NCBI RefSeq assembly: GCF_001591165.1
Contig: NZ_BCUG01000023.1
Location: 27,585 to 91,584 of the forward strand
Direction of reading: 5' to 3'
Length of the DNA stretch: 64,000 bases
DNA from: Thauera butanivorans NBRC 103042
GTDB taxonomy: Bacteria > Pseudomonadota > Gammaproteobacteria > Burkholderiales > Rhodocyclaceae
Part shown: positions 55,080 to 63,977 of the stretch, one piece after another
How positions within the stretch are numbered: the first letter of the stretch is position 1
Layout of the letters: the number at the start of each line of letters is the position of its first letter
Notes under the pieces: model-generated
Database searches by the model: none
The model's input: only the letters and a program-made list of their open reading frames with translations
What the model was told of the DNA's origin: nothing
Translations under genes and position numbers: made by a program

Positions 55080-55429
55080 CGAAATCCAATTTTTCGATCC
55101 GATGTCTTCTATTCGGGCATGGGTATTGCTTGGAGAAAACGGCGGCACGGAGAGCGGCTCGCTTTCATCCTTGCAAGAAGCGGGAAGGAAGCGTGATTGC
55201 CGGTCTTTCGTGATCTTTCAGTGGGAAACGCGCTTTTGTGCGCTGCAGGATTGGTTTTTGAAATGAAAAGTGCTGTAATTTTCTCGTCAAATGGTTTAAA
55301 AATAGCGGCCCGGACGCGTGCAGAAGCTGCGTTTCCGAGAAAGTGCGATGCGCCCGCTGTCGGACTCGAAGGTGGGTGCGGCAAGGCAAGAAGAAATAAA
55401 AGGGCTGTAGATGCCCCCCGGAGGAGACA

Positions 55430-56434
55430 ATGATGGAGCTTGCTCGTCATGAGACGGGCGCCCCTTATGCGGCGCTCGCCTGTACCGACATGTTTCATAC
55501 GCAGGATGTGGATGAGGCGCGCCAGTGGGGTGCGCGCACGTTCTGCGAGAACCGGCTGACGAAGGTCTGCGACAGGCGTTCGATTGATGCCCGGCTTCAC
55601 TTGCGGAGCGTGCGAGGAGTTGGTTTTGGCCGCATGGCTTATGGCGGAGAGGTCAGGATCGAGGCAGGAGGCTTCGAGTCCTTCTATCTCGCTCAGGTCC
55701 CGCTGAACGGACGCGAACTTGTCAGCGCCGGCGGCGAGACCGTGCTCTCGGCGGGTAGTAGCGGTTCGGTGATCAATGCCAATCAGCCGGTGCAGATCGA
55801 CCATGCGGCCGATGCCGAAAAACTGGTGGTGAAAGTGGATCGCGAGGCGCTTGAGCGCAGTTGTATCCAGCACCTCGGGCACGGCATGCGACAGCCGCTC
55901 GAGTTCCGGCTGGCGATGTCGCTCGACGGCCCTGAAGGCATGCGCTGGAGCAGCCTGTTGCGCTGGATCTATGAGAGCCTGATGGTCGACGAACGGAGCT
56001 TCGACTCACCCATCGTGGCCGCCCAGATCGAGCAGATGGCGATCACCATGCTGCTCACCTGCCAGCCGCACAATTACAGCCAGGAGCTGGCTGGCGAGGA
56101 GCGCTCGATCGCTCCGGCCTTCGTCAAGCGCATCGAGCGCTACATCGAGGAACATGCCGACGAGCCGATCACCATCGTGGATCTGGCCGAGCATGCCGGT
56201 GTAAGCAGCCGCTCGATCTTCAATGGTTTTCGCCGCTTCCGCAACACCTCGCCAATGCTGTATCTGAAGGAGGTTCGCATGCGCCGGGTCAATGAAGAAC
56301 TGAAGAATCTGTCGCCCAGTGCAACCACCGTCACTGCCGTGGCCTACAAGTGGGGTTTCACTCACCTTGGCCACTTCACCACCGACTACAAGCGCCGCTT
56401 CGGCGAAAGCCCGTCGCAGACCCTGGCGCGCTGA
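55430..56434 (+). CDS. AraC/XylS-family transcriptional regulator
   Basis: 334 residues. The ATG pair at 55430/55433 follows a GGAGGAG ribosome site. The N-terminal sensor domain (about residues 20-200) is of the AraC-binding-like type found in NitR/FeaR/CbdS-like regulators. The C-terminal domain has two HTH motifs (ITIVDLAEHAGVSSRSIFNGFRRF and TAVAYKWGFTHLGHFTTDYKRRFGESP), close to XylS. It lies between the reductase operon and the Rieske gene and is the obvious candidate to bind the XylS-type boxes of the island. The inducer is unknown. Confidence 0.92.
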   Translation: MMELARHETGAPYAALACTDMFHTQDVDEARQWGARTFCENRLTKVCDRRSIDARLHLRSVRGVGFGRMAYGGEVRIEAGGFESFYLAQVPLNGRELVSAGGETVLSAGSSGSVINANQPVQIDHAADAEKLVVKVDREALERSCIQHLGHGMRQPLEFRLAMSLDGPEGMRWSSLLRWIYESLMVDERSFDSPIVAAQIEQMAITMLLTCQPHNYSQELAGEERSIAPAFVKRIERYIEEHADEPITIVDLAEHAGVSSRSIFNGFRRFRNTSPMLYLKEVRMRRVNEELKNLSPSATTVTAVAYKWGFTHLGHFTTDYKRRFGESPSQTLAR

Positions 56435-56466
56435 GCGTCTGCCTGGCCTCCCGGTTTTCGCTTTCG

Positions 56467-56489
56467 AGCCCGCTTATGCGGGCTTTTTT
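56467..56489 (+). terminator. Terminator of the araC-type regulator gene
   Basis: AGCCCGC-TTAT-GCGGGCT at 56467-56484 is followed by TTTTT. It separates the regulator from the Rieske oxygenase transcript. Confidence 0.88.
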
Positions 56490-56495
56490 CATTCG

Positions 56496-56511
56496 TGCGC
56501 TGGGGGGATAA
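56496..56511 (+). promoter_or_regulatory. XylS-type box upstream of the Rieske oxygenase
   Basis: TGCG-CTGGGG-GGATA followed by A, an exact match in plus orientation, 98 bp upstream of the oxygenase ATG. A partner about 19 bp upstream keeps only TGCG (56477) and overlaps the terminator, so this promoter may carry one good box. Confidence 0.6.
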
Positions 56512-56608
56512 GCCGGGCATTGGGCGGAGCGTCGAATGAAGGGCCGTTCAATAACATTGGTTCCGCATTTGCTGCAATCTCGTTTAATCCTGTAGCCGGG
56601 AGATTCAG

Positions 56609-57946
56609 ATGTCGGACCAACCCACCATTCGGCGGCGTATCCAGAAGGTCAACCAGATCAGCGAGGAGCGCGTCAATAATCAGAAAACGCAGAGTCAGTA
56701 CCAGCCGTACAAGGATGCGGCCTGGGGCTTCATCAATCACTGGTACCCTGCACTGTTCAGCGATGAATTGCCGGAAGATGAGATTCAAGGCATCCAGATC
56801 TGTGGCGTGCCCATTGTCCTGCGCCGTGCGGAAGGCAAGGTCTATGCCCTGAAGGATCAATGTGTACACCGCGGCGTCCGCATGTCGGAAAAGAAAATGT
56901 GTTTCAACAAGAAGACCATTTCTTGCTGGTATCACGGCTTCACTTTCGACCTGAAGGACGGTAGGTTGTCCACAATCGTTGCCAACCCGAACGACAAGCT
57001 GGTGGGATCCACCGGGGTGACGACCTATCCGGTGCACGAAGTCGCCGGCATGATCTTCGTCTTCGTGCGTGAGGACGATTATCCGGACGAGGACGTGCCG
57101 CCGCTGGAGCAGGATCTGCCCTTCCGCTTTCCACAGCACAGTGAGCGCTTCCCTCACCCATTGTGGCCGGCTTCGCCCAGCGTGCTGGATGCTGATGCCG
57201 TGGTGCACGGGATGCATCGCACGGGCTATGGCAACTGGCGCATTGCCTGCGAAAACGGTTTCGATAATGCCCACATCCTGGTGCACAAGGACAACACCAT
57301 TGTGCACGCAATGGACTGGGTGCTGCCGCTCGGCATCCTGCCTGCGGGGGATGACTGCATCGAGGTCGTCGAGGATGAAAACGGCCCGAAGGGCATGATG
57401 CAGTGGATGTTTACCGACAAGTGGGTGCCAGTGATGGAGAACCCGGAGCTGGATCTCAAGGTGGATGCGTTGAATGGACGTTTCTACCGTACGTCGGTGG
57501 TGCTGCCTGGGGTGCTGATGGTCGAGAACTGGCCGAGCGAGCACATCGTGCAGTACGAATGGTACGTGCCCATCACCGACGATCTGCACGAATACTGGGA
57601 AGTGCTGGTGAAGGTGTGCCCGACGCAGAAGGAGCGCGACGATTTCCAGTACAAGTTCGACCGGGTGTACAAGCCGTTGTGCCTGCACGGCTTCAACGAC
57701 TGCGACCTGTATGCCCGCGAGGCGATGCAGTACTTCTACACCGACGGCACGGGCTGGGATAACGAACAGCTGGTGGCCACCGACATTTCGCCGATCACCT
57801 GGCGCAAGCTCGCGTCGCGCTGGAACCGGGGCATCGCCAAGCCGGGTCGCGGCGTGGCCGGAGCGACCAAGGATTCGTCCGTCCGCTTCCGTAATACGGC
57901 CGCCGGCAAACCCCCGGGCTACAAGACCGAGAAGGTCGACTTCTGA
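56609..57946 (+). CDS. CarAa-like Rieske non-haem iron oxygenase, terminal component
   Basis: 445 residues. The Rieske cluster ligands are Cys85-His87 and Cys106-His109 in CVHRG and CWYHGF, with the 18-residue gap seen in carbazole 1,9a-dioxygenase CarAa. The mononuclear iron site is His222 and His226 in ENGFDNAHILVHKD with Asp in the FNDCDLYAREAM block (about 364). The similarity to CarAa runs through the C-terminal WRKLASRWNRGI. CarAa-type enzymes are homotrimers that attack fused or bridged aromatics, sometimes angularly. It is longer than CarAa by about 60 residues, mainly at the N-terminus and in a loop after the Rieske domain. The substrate is unknown. Confidence 0.9.
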   Translation: MSDQPTIRRRIQKVNQISEERVNNQKTQSQYQPYKDAAWGFINHWYPALFSDELPEDEIQGIQICGVPIVLRRAEGKVYALKDQCVHRGVRMSEKKMCFNKKTISCWYHGFTFDLKDGRLSTIVANPNDKLVGSTGVTTYPVHEVAGMIFVFVREDDYPDEDVPPLEQDLPFRFPQHSERFPHPLWPASPSVLDADAVVHGMHRTGYGNWRIACENGFDNAHILVHKDNTIVHAMDWVLPLGILPAGDDCIEVVEDENGPKGMMQWMFTDKWVPVMENPELDLKVDALNGRFYRTSVVLPGVLMVENWPSEHIVQYEWYVPITDDLHEYWEVLVKVCPTQKERDDFQYKFDRVYKPLCLHGFNDCDLYAREAMQYFYTDGTGWDNEQLVATDISPITWRKLASRWNRGIAKPGRGVAGATKDSSVRFRNTAAGKPPGYKTEKVDF

Positions 57947-57989
57947 TTTTCGCGCCCGGCGACGGGCGCATGCGCCGAGGCCGTGCCCT

Positions 57990-58026
57990 GATGCTGTCTC
58001 GCTGGTGATGCCGGCCAGACAGCATC
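57990..58026. repeat. Inverted repeat between oxygenase and hydrolase genes
   Basis: GATGCTGTCT (57990-57999) and AGACAGCATC (58017-58026) form a perfect 10 bp stem with a 17 nt loop. No T-tract follows, so it may stabilise or process the mRNA rather than terminate it. Confidence 0.5.
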
Positions 58027-58092
58027 GCTGAGGCCGGTACGTTTCTTGAATCCGTGCGCGCCGTGGCGCGCCTGTTCGTGCAGGACTGTCCC

Positions 58093-58917
58093 ATGCAGCA
58101 AAACCCCGAGATAGGGCGCTCGATCGACATCGATGGAGTCGAGACCAATTACCACGACCAGGGTGAAGGACATCCCGTCCTGATGCTCCATGGTTCCGGG
58201 CCTGGTGTCAGCGGATTCGTGAACTGGCGCCTGGCCATGCCGGAACTGGCGAAATCCTGCCGCGTGATCGTGCCTGACATGCTGGGTTTCGGCTACAGCC
58301 AGCGCTCGGCCGATGGTCATTATTCGCCGGAGCGATGGGTGGCGCAGGCGCTTGGCTTGATGGATGCACTGGGTCTGGCGCAGGCCGACGTCGTAGGCAA
58401 TTCGTTCGGCGGAGCACTCGCGTTGATGCTGGCGATCCAGCGTCCGCAGCGTATCCGCCGGCTTGTGCTGATGGGGGCGGCAGGCGTGGATTTCGAGCTC
58501 ACTTCCGGACTCGATGCGGTGTGGGGCTATGAGCCGTCGATGGACAACATGCGCCGCATCATGGATGTCTTCGCCTTCGACCACACGCGGATTACCGAAG
58601 ATATTGTGCGTTCGCGCTTCGAAGCCAGCATCCAGCCCGGTGCGCAGGAAGCATTCGCGGCGATGTTTCCAGCGCCGCGCCAGCGCTGGGTGCAGGCCCT
58701 GGCCAGTCCGGAAGAGGCAATCCGTGCGATTCCGCACGAGACGCTGATCATCCACGGCCGCGAGGACAAGGTGATTCCGTTGAGCAATTCGCTGCGTCTG
58801 TGCGAGCTGATTCCGCGCGCCCAGCTCCATGTCTATGGCCGCTGCGGCCACTGGACCCAGATCGAGCATGCCGGCCGCTTCGCCCGCCTGGTACGCGACT
58901 TCCTGACCGAACAATGA
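58093..58917 (+). CDS. Meta-cleavage product hydrolase (DmpD/CumD/CarC-like)
   Basis: 274 residues from the ATG at 58093. An alpha/beta-hydrolase with LHGSGPGVSGFVNW, nucleophile Ser104 in GNSFGG, Asp in HGREDKVIP and His in GRCGHWTQIEH. It hydrolyses the C-C bond of ring-fission products. It differs from the 39612 hydrolase in its lid region (YEPSMDNMRRIMDVFAFD versus [15 protein letters not shown]) and is linked to the Rieske and extradiol genes, so it is the likely pathway hydrolase for this transcript. Confidence 0.9.
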   Translation: MQQNPEIGRSIDIDGVETNYHDQGEGHPVLMLHGSGPGVSGFVNWRLAMPELAKSCRVIVPDMLGFGYSQRSADGHYSPERWVAQALGLMDALGLAQADVVGNSFGGALALMLAIQRPQRIRRLVLMGAAGVDFELTSGLDAVWGYEPSMDNMRRIMDVFAFDHTRITEDIVRSRFEASIQPGAQEAFAAMFPAPRQRWVQALASPEEAIRAIPHETLIIHGREDKVIPLSNSLRLCELIPRAQLHVYGRCGHWTQIEHAGRFARLVRDFLTEQ

Positions 58918-58963
58918 GCTCGTTCCGCCGTCACTGCGCGGAATGACGAGAAGGAGTGCAGAA

Positions 58964-59407
58964 GTGGAAAACGATATCAAGGGACGCTGGTACATCGAGT
59001 CCTGGACGCAGGAGTACGACGACGGCCGCGTCGTCCACCCTTTTGGTGAGGAGCTGGACGGCTTCATCGAATACGGTGACGGCACGATGTTCTGCCTGTT
59101 GACGAAGGTGCCGCGCACGCTCTTTGCTACCGGCGGCCAGTGGGATGCCGCCGATGCCGAGAAGGCCAGGGCATACGACGAATTCCTGTCCTATGCCGGC
59201 GGCTACAGCATCGATGGCGACACCGTCACTCACCATGTCGAGCTGTGCATCTTCCCCAACTGGCAGGCCGGCAAGCAGCGTCGGCGTGTCGTATGGGGTG
59301 GGGACGGCGAACTGATGTTGGTTGCGCGCATCGAGGAAGGAACCCGCGAAGCGCGGACGGCCAGGCTGACCTGGCGCCGTGAGAAACCGGGCGGGAGGCA
59401 GGCATGA
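58964..59407 (+). CDS. Lipocalin-like domain protein
   Basis: 147 residues from a GTG at 58964 with an AAGGAG site upstream. The pattern KGRWYIESWTQEYDDGRVVHPFGEELDGFIEYGDGTMF matches the small lipocalin-like domain family seen beside catabolic genes. No signal peptide is present, so it is cytoplasmic. It may bind a hydrophobic intermediate; no catalytic residues are evident. The stop overlaps the extradiol dioxygenase ATG. Confidence 0.75.
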   Translation: MENDIKGRWYIESWTQEYDDGRVVHPFGEELDGFIEYGDGTMFCLLTKVPRTLFATGGQWDAADAEKARAYDEFLSYAGGYSIDGDTVTHHVELCIFPNWQAGKQRRRVVWGGDGELMLVARIEEGTREARTARLTWRREKPGGRQA

Positions 59408-60282
59408 CACTGGTGAAGCGGCTCGCCTATGTGGAGATCGAAGCGTCCGACCTGGAGCGCTGGACGGTGTTCGGCCGTGATGTGTTCGGCTGTGAACTGG
59501 CAAAGGACAGCACCGCTGACTGCCTGCAGTTCCGGATCGATGCGCGCCCCTGGCGCATCCAGGTATCGCGTGGAGCACGCGACGACCTGAAGGTGATCGG
59601 TCTGGAAGTTGCCGGCCGTGAAGCCTTGCTGGAAATGTGTGCTCGTCTCGAACGGGCTGACCATCCGTTCCGGATGGCAACGAGGGAGGAGTGCGAAGCG
59701 CGCGGCGTGTACGAGATGTGCCTGCTCACGGACCCGTCCGGCATCGACGTCGAAGTCTGCTACGGTTCGCTGCTGCAGCCGCAGCAACCCTTCTGCGCGG
59801 CGGTCGGCCACGGTGGCTTCATCACCGGAGAGCAAGGCCTTGGCCACCTGATGCTGGTCGTCGATGACCCGCTGCGGGTGCAGCAGTTCTACGGCCGGAT
59901 CATGGGTTTCGTCACCAGTGATTACGTGTCGACGAAGAACTACGGCGGGCTTGCCGGCGATTTCATCTTCATGCGCTGCAATCCGCGCCATCACACTTTG
60001 GCCTTCGGCCGCCTCCCCGTTCCGCGGCGTCTGGGCCATCTGATGCTGCAGGTGCATCGCATAGACGATGTGGGCCTGACGCTCGACCGTGTGCATGAAC
60101 ACGGTTTCCGCCAAACGCGCTCGATCGGCCGGCATGTCAATGACAACATGTTTTCCTTCTACTGCGAGTCGCCATCGAAAATCCAGTTTGAATGTGGTTG
60201 GGGAGGGCTGGAAATGTCAGAAGACGACGACGACGTCAAGCTCTTCGATGTCACCAGCGTCTGGGGACACAAGCATCTATAG
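59404..60282 (+). CDS. Type I extradiol ring-cleavage dioxygenase (BphC-like, VOC fold)
   Basis: 292 residues made of two VOC modules. The metal ligands are His148 (GLGHLMLVV), His212 (LGHLMLQV) and Glu263 (IQFECGWG), in the 2-His-1-Glu arrangement of BphC. Second-sphere His197, His244 and Tyr253 are also present. It cleaves catechol-type rings next to the diol. It overlaps the lipocalin-like gene and follows the hydrolase, giving a compact oxygenase-hydrolase-extradiol set. Confidence 0.93.
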   Translation: MTLVKRLAYVEIEASDLERWTVFGRDVFGCELAKDSTADCLQFRIDARPWRIQVSRGARDDLKVIGLEVAGREALLEMCARLERADHPFRMATREECEARGVYEMCLLTDPSGIDVEVCYGSLLQPQQPFCAAVGHGGFITGEQGLGHLMLVVDDPLRVQQFYGRIMGFVTSDYVSTKNYGGLAGDFIFMRCNPRHHTLAFGRLPVPRRLGHLMLQVHRIDDVGLTLDRVHEHGFRQTRSIGRHVNDNMFSFYCESPSKIQFECGWGGLEMSEDDDDVKLFDVTSVWGHKHL

Positions 60283-60405
60283 CGCAGAAAGAACGTCCCA
60301 GGCTATCGGGCAGCGCGCAGATCATCGAAGGCTCATGCAGAGGCAGGACCGTTTTTGATTCGTGCATCGCCCGGCCGCTCAGACAAGGATTATCGGAGAA
60401 AATTG

Positions 60406-61509
60406 ATGGAAATGATGAGGGCAGCGCGGCTGCATGAAATTGGAGGGGCGTTCCAGATCGATGAAGTGCCGCTTCCTGTGCCGGGAAAGCACGATGTGCT
60501 TGTTCGGGTGGAGGCATGCGGAATCATTCCCAATCTGCGGAACGTCGTGACCAGCTTTCCCACTTGGTATCCGTTTCTGCCGTTGCCCGAGCTGCCTGCC
60601 ATATTCGGCCTGGATGCCGCGGGAAGAATCGCAGCGGTAGGTGAGGGAGTAAATACCTTCAAGCCCGGTGAGCGGGTCTATGTCAATCCGGGAGTCGGCT
60701 GCGGAGAGTGCCGTTATTGCAGGCAGGGAGAGCCTACACGCTGCGGCGATTACACCTTCATGGGCTATTTCGGATTCGGGAAAAACTCCACATCCATCTT
60801 CAGAAAGTATCCGTATGCGGGATATGGAGAGTACACGGTCGCTCCCGTAGCCAATCTCGTCCGCTTGCCGGAAAACATGCCGCTGGAGCACGGGGCGCGT
60901 CTGGGTTATCTGGGGACGGCATATTCGGCGATTCGAAAATCAGGCCTGCGGCCGGGACAGGCCATCCTCATTCTGGGTGCAACGGGAACGCTTGGCGTTG
61001 GCGCGGTGCTACTGGCACTGGCTTTCGGTGCCGGACGCGTGGTCGCCGCCGGTCGCGACCCCGCAGCGTTGGAGCGTCTGGTCGAGCTGGACCCGCAGCG
61101 TGTGATTCCGGTTTGCTGGGGCGGCAGAAGCATCCACGAGCAGGTGCGGGAACGCATGGGCGATGGTGTGGATGTGATGCTCGACACACTGGGGGCGAAA
61201 GCATCGGCCGAGCTTTCGGTCGATGCAATGCAGGCCGTCGCCCGTGGCGGACGCATCGTCCAGATCGGTGGGGTGGCGGGACCGATTCCCATCGATCCTC
61301 ACCCTTTCATGTGCGCTCAACTGCAATACATCGGCTCTCTCTGGTTCACGCCGGCAGAAGCCGACGAAATGGCGGCCATGCTTTCCTCGGGGGTCGTGGA
61401 TATGAGCATCCTTGAACCGAGGCCATATTGCCTTGAGGACATCAATGAGGCGCTGCGGGATATCGAGGCGTGCGGCAATGGCTTCACAAATTTCCATATT
61501 TCGTATTGA
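60406..61509 (+). CDS. Zinc-type alcohol dehydrogenase (MDR family)
   Basis: 367 residues from the ATG at 60406. The GroES-like domain has catalytic Cys in RVEACGII and a structural-zinc lobe CGECRYCRQGEPTRC with four cysteines. The Rossmann domain has LGATGTLGVGAVLLA. The usual histidine after the catalytic Cys (GHE block) is not evident: the corresponding region reads FGLDAAGRI. It may therefore be an atypical dehydrogenase or quinone-type reductase. A 123 bp gap separates it from the extradiol gene. Confidence 0.82.
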   Translation: MEMMRAARLHEIGGAFQIDEVPLPVPGKHDVLVRVEACGIIPNLRNVVTSFPTWYPFLPLPELPAIFGLDAAGRIAAVGEGVNTFKPGERVYVNPGVGCGECRYCRQGEPTRCGDYTFMGYFGFGKNSTSIFRKYPYAGYGEYTVAPVANLVRLPENMPLEHGARLGYLGTAYSAIRKSGLRPGQAILILGATGTLGVGAVLLALAFGAGRVVAAGRDPAALERLVELDPQRVIPVCWGGRSIHEQVRERMGDGVDVMLDTLGAKASAELSVDAMQAVARGGRIVQIGGVAGPIPIDPHPFMCAQLQYIGSLWFTPAEADEMAAMLSSGVVDMSILEPRPYCLEDINEALRDIEACGNGFTNFHISY

Positions 61510-61557
61510 ACGGGGCGCCCTTCAGTCTGGCCCTGGTTGTGGAGTTCTGGAGAAGCA

Positions 61558-62115
61558 ATGATGAATTTCAATCGCGTTGTCACAGGGCATGACTCTTCCG
61601 GACATGCCGAGCTGAAAAACTTCGATTTACCGCCCGGGTCAGGAGCGTTCGATCATACGCCCGGCTTTTCGGTTGCGCGTATCTGGCATACCTCGAATGA
61701 ACCCGTGATCGAATCCGTGCCGCGAGATGATGTATCTGTCCTGCCTTCCGTTCTACCGGGGTGCGGCGGCACGACCGCGCTGGTGGTTACGTTTCCACCC
61801 GATGAGCAGGTCGCTGGTCACGATTTTGATCCGCAAAAAGCAAATGCAGAATTTGGCGAGAAGCTGCCCGGCCTGGCGGAAACCTTCGAGCCGGATGGGT
61901 CGGGATATCACACTACCGATACGATCGACTACGGCGTGGTGCTTGAGGGTGAAATCGTGCTGGATTTGGGTAATGGATGTGAACGGCAGCTCCACCGGGG
62001 AGACGTCGTCGTTCAGGTCGGCACCCGCCATGCATGGAGAAACCGAAGCGGCCAGCCTGCGCGAATGTTCTTCGTGCTGATCGGGGCAAGGCGCTCGGTT
62101 CGGGAGCAGCCATGA
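61558..62115 (+). CDS. Cupin-domain protein
   Basis: 185 residues from tandem ATGs at 61558/61561. The C-terminal cupin barrel has [19 protein letters not shown] and [23 protein letters not shown], with a His in the second motif but an incomplete first motif, so metal binding is uncertain. The N-terminal part resembles gentisate- or polyketide-cupin-type extensions. In this position it may be a small ring-modifying enzyme or a decarboxylase or isomerase. The stop is 3 bp after the mhpB-like start. Confidence 0.75.
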   Translation: MMNFNRVVTGHDSSGHAELKNFDLPPGSGAFDHTPGFSVARIWHTSNEPVIESVPRDDVSVLPSVLPGCGGTTALVVTFPPDEQVAGHDFDPQKANAEFGEKLPGLAETFEPDGSGYHTTDTIDYGVVLEGEIVLDLGNGCERQLHRGDVVVQVGTRHAWRNRSGQPARMFFVLIGARRSVREQP

Positions 62116-63065
62116 AATTCATGCTTCAGTGCATGTCTCATACACCGTTGAAAGGCTATTTCGACCCTTCGGCCGACGTGGTGAACGAGGTGGCGGGATG
62201 TATCAGGGCAGTGCGGCAAGAGGTCGAGCGATTCGATCCCGAAGTAATCTATTTGTTCGCGCCGGATCATTTCAATGGATTTTTCCTCGATCTCATGCCT
62301 CAGTTTTGCATCGGCATGCAGGCGACATCAGTGGGGGATTATGCAACGCCGGTTGGAGAACTCGATGTTCCCCGGAATGTGGCGGAGTCGTGCGCGGAAA
62401 GCGTGATCGGAGCCGACATCGATCTTGCCTTTTCCTATCGGATGCAGGTCGATCACGGTTTTACACAGAGCCTGATCGAACTCACCGGGGCGCTGGACCG
62501 CTATCCTGTGGTGCCCATCATGCTGAATGCAGTTGCCCCGCCACTATCGACCTTGAGCCGGGCGCGGCAATTAGGGATAGCTGTTGGAAATTTTGCGCGT
62601 GGCCAGAAGAAACGTGTTCTTTTCCTGGCTTCGGGCGGGCTGTCGCACAACCCCCCCATACCCAGCATCGCCACGGCAACGGATCGTGAGGTGATCGAGC
62701 GTCTCATTGCCGGCCGCAATCCGACATCCGAAGCACGTGCCGCCCGGCAGCAACGCACTGTCAATGCCGCTCGCGATTTTGTGGCTGGCGGCAGTGTCCT
62801 TCACGCGCTCAATCCCGGGTGGGATCTCGAATTCATGGGGCATCTCTGCCAGAAAGGCTGGGAGGCGATCGATGCCTATACGAACGAGCAGATAACTGCG
62901 GAGGCAGGAGCATCGACGCATGAGGTACGTGCCTGGGTTGCGGCAGCGGCGGCAATCGATGCCGCATGTCGTGGAAGCTGGTCTGCAAAGCAGAATTATT
63001 ACCGTGCCATTCCGGAGTGGGTCGCAGGCTTCGGCTCCCTTTCCGGAAGTGGGACGGTTCAATAA
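62112..63065 (+). CDS. mhpB: 2,3-dihydroxyphenylpropionate 1,2-dioxygenase-like extradiol enzyme (MhpB type)
   Basis: 317 residues from the ATG at 62112 ([19 protein letters not shown]). It is a LigB-superfamily (type II) extradiol dioxygenase with the MhpB pattern throughout: [11 protein letters not shown], catalytic His115 in MQVDHGFTQ and His179 in [10 protein letters not shown], and the C-terminal [15 protein letters not shown]. It needs Fe(II) and is unrelated in fold to the BphC-type enzyme at 59404. A second extradiol implies a second diol intermediate, perhaps an arylpropionate-like side product. Confidence 0.92.
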   Translation: MKFMLQCMSHTPLKGYFDPSADVVNEVAGCIRAVRQEVERFDPEVIYLFAPDHFNGFFLDLMPQFCIGMQATSVGDYATPVGELDVPRNVAESCAESVIGADIDLAFSYRMQVDHGFTQSLIELTGALDRYPVVPIMLNAVAPPLSTLSRARQLGIAVGNFARGQKKRVLFLASGGLSHNPPIPSIATATDREVIERLIAGRNPTSEARAARQQRTVNAARDFVAGGSVLHALNPGWDLEFMGHLCQKGWEAIDAYTNEQITAEAGASTHEVRAWVAAAAAIDAACRGSWSAKQNYYRAIPEWVAGFGSLSGSGTVQ

Positions 63066-63092
63066 GTCAAGAATGGAGCGAGGATACAGGGC

Positions 63093-63878
63093 ATGACTGA
63101 TGAAGCAATGCTTATTGAACTCAGTGACAGGCTTTACTGTGCCCTGAGCACAGGTGAGGCGGTCGACCCGCTGAGTGCGGCGCATCCCGGGCTGACGATC
63201 GAAGACGCCTACGCCATCCAGCAGCGGCTGATGGCGCGTCGCCTGCGGGATGGCGAACGGATCATCGGCAAGAAGATCGGCGTGACCTCGCAGGCCGTGA
63301 TGAACATGCTCGGTGTGGATCAGCCCGACTTCGGCATGCTCACCGACGCGATGGTCTTCAACACGGGCGATCCGATTCCGATGTCCAGCCTGATCCAGCC
63401 CAAGGCCGAAGGTGAAATCGCCTTCGTGCTCAAGCACGACCTGACGGGTCCCGGCGTGACGGCGGCCGACGTGCTGCGCGCCACCGAAGGGGTGATGGCC
63501 TGCTTCGAGATCGTCGATTCCCGCATCCGCGACTGGAAGATCAAGATTCAGGACACCATCGCCGACAACGCCTCCTGCGGCGTCTTTGTGCTGGGCCCGG
63601 CGCTGGTCGCCCCCCATGACGTGGATCTCGTCACCTGCGGCATGGTGCTCGAAAAGAACGGCGAAGTCGTCGTCACCGGTGCGGGGGCGGCGACGATGAA
63701 TTCGCCGGTCAATGCCGTAGCCTGGCTGGCCAACACGCTCGGCCGCCTGGGCATTGGCCTGAAGGCGGGCGAGATCATCCTGTCGGGGGCGCTCGGCGCC
63801 ATGGTGCCGGTCGCGGCCGGCGACAACCTGCGGGTCACCATCGGTGGCATCGGCACCTGCGCCGTGCGCTTCGCCTGA
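63093..63878 (+). CDS. 2-hydroxypenta-2,4-dienoate hydratase (DmpE/MhpD/BphH family)
   Basis: 261 residues. The start LSDRLYCALSTGEAVDPLSAAHPGLTIEDAYAIQQRL, the metal site EGEIAFVL with upstream KKIGVTS, and EIVDSRIRDWKI are typical of the hydratase/4-oxalocrotonate decarboxylase family. It hydrates the dienoate released by C-C hydrolases to 4-hydroxy-2-oxovalerate. Together with the following acetaldehyde dehydrogenase start it shows the lower meta pathway continues beyond the window. Hydratase is more likely than decarboxylase because of that neighbour and the hydrolases. Confidence 0.92.
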   Translation: MTDEAMLIELSDRLYCALSTGEAVDPLSAAHPGLTIEDAYAIQQRLMARRLRDGERIIGKKIGVTSQAVMNMLGVDQPDFGMLTDAMVFNTGDPIPMSSLIQPKAEGEIAFVLKHDLTGPGVTAADVLRATEGVMACFEIVDSRIRDWKIKIQDTIADNASCGVFVLGPALVAPHDVDLVTCGMVLEKNGEVVVTGAGAATMNSPVNAVAWLANTLGRLGIGLKAGEIILSGALGAMVPVAAGDNLRVTIGGIGTCAVRFA

Positions 63879-63977
63879 GCCTCCGACTTTCCGATTGCAG
63901 TCGTGCGGCCCCGCTCCTGTCTCCTCTCGGGGCCGCGCGGTCTGCATTCTTGAGCGACGTTTCGCAAGGAAATCTCC

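Larger units (their letters stand above)
54750..55429. promoter_or_regulatory. Large divergent control region of reductase operon and araC-type gene
   Basis: 680 bp without a credible gene and partly AT-rich (about 55200-55320) compared with the neighbourhood. It contains three leftward XylS-type boxes (54861-54875, 55046-55060, 55065-55079). From 55080 to the regulator start I see no further repeat, and no clear sigma70 promoter for the regulator could be fixed. Confidence 0.55.

Noticed and set aside
55109..55882. A 257-codon minus-strand frame across the araC upstream region
   Set aside because: It runs antisense to the regulator's N-terminus and through an AT-rich control region; no motif or start signal supports it.
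60336..60377. Possible XylS-type boxes upstream of the alcohol dehydrogenase (TGCA-N6-GGACC and TGCA-N6-GGCCG)
   Set aside because: Both miss the TA of GGNTA and are 27 bp apart, so they do not meet the standard used for the other boxes.
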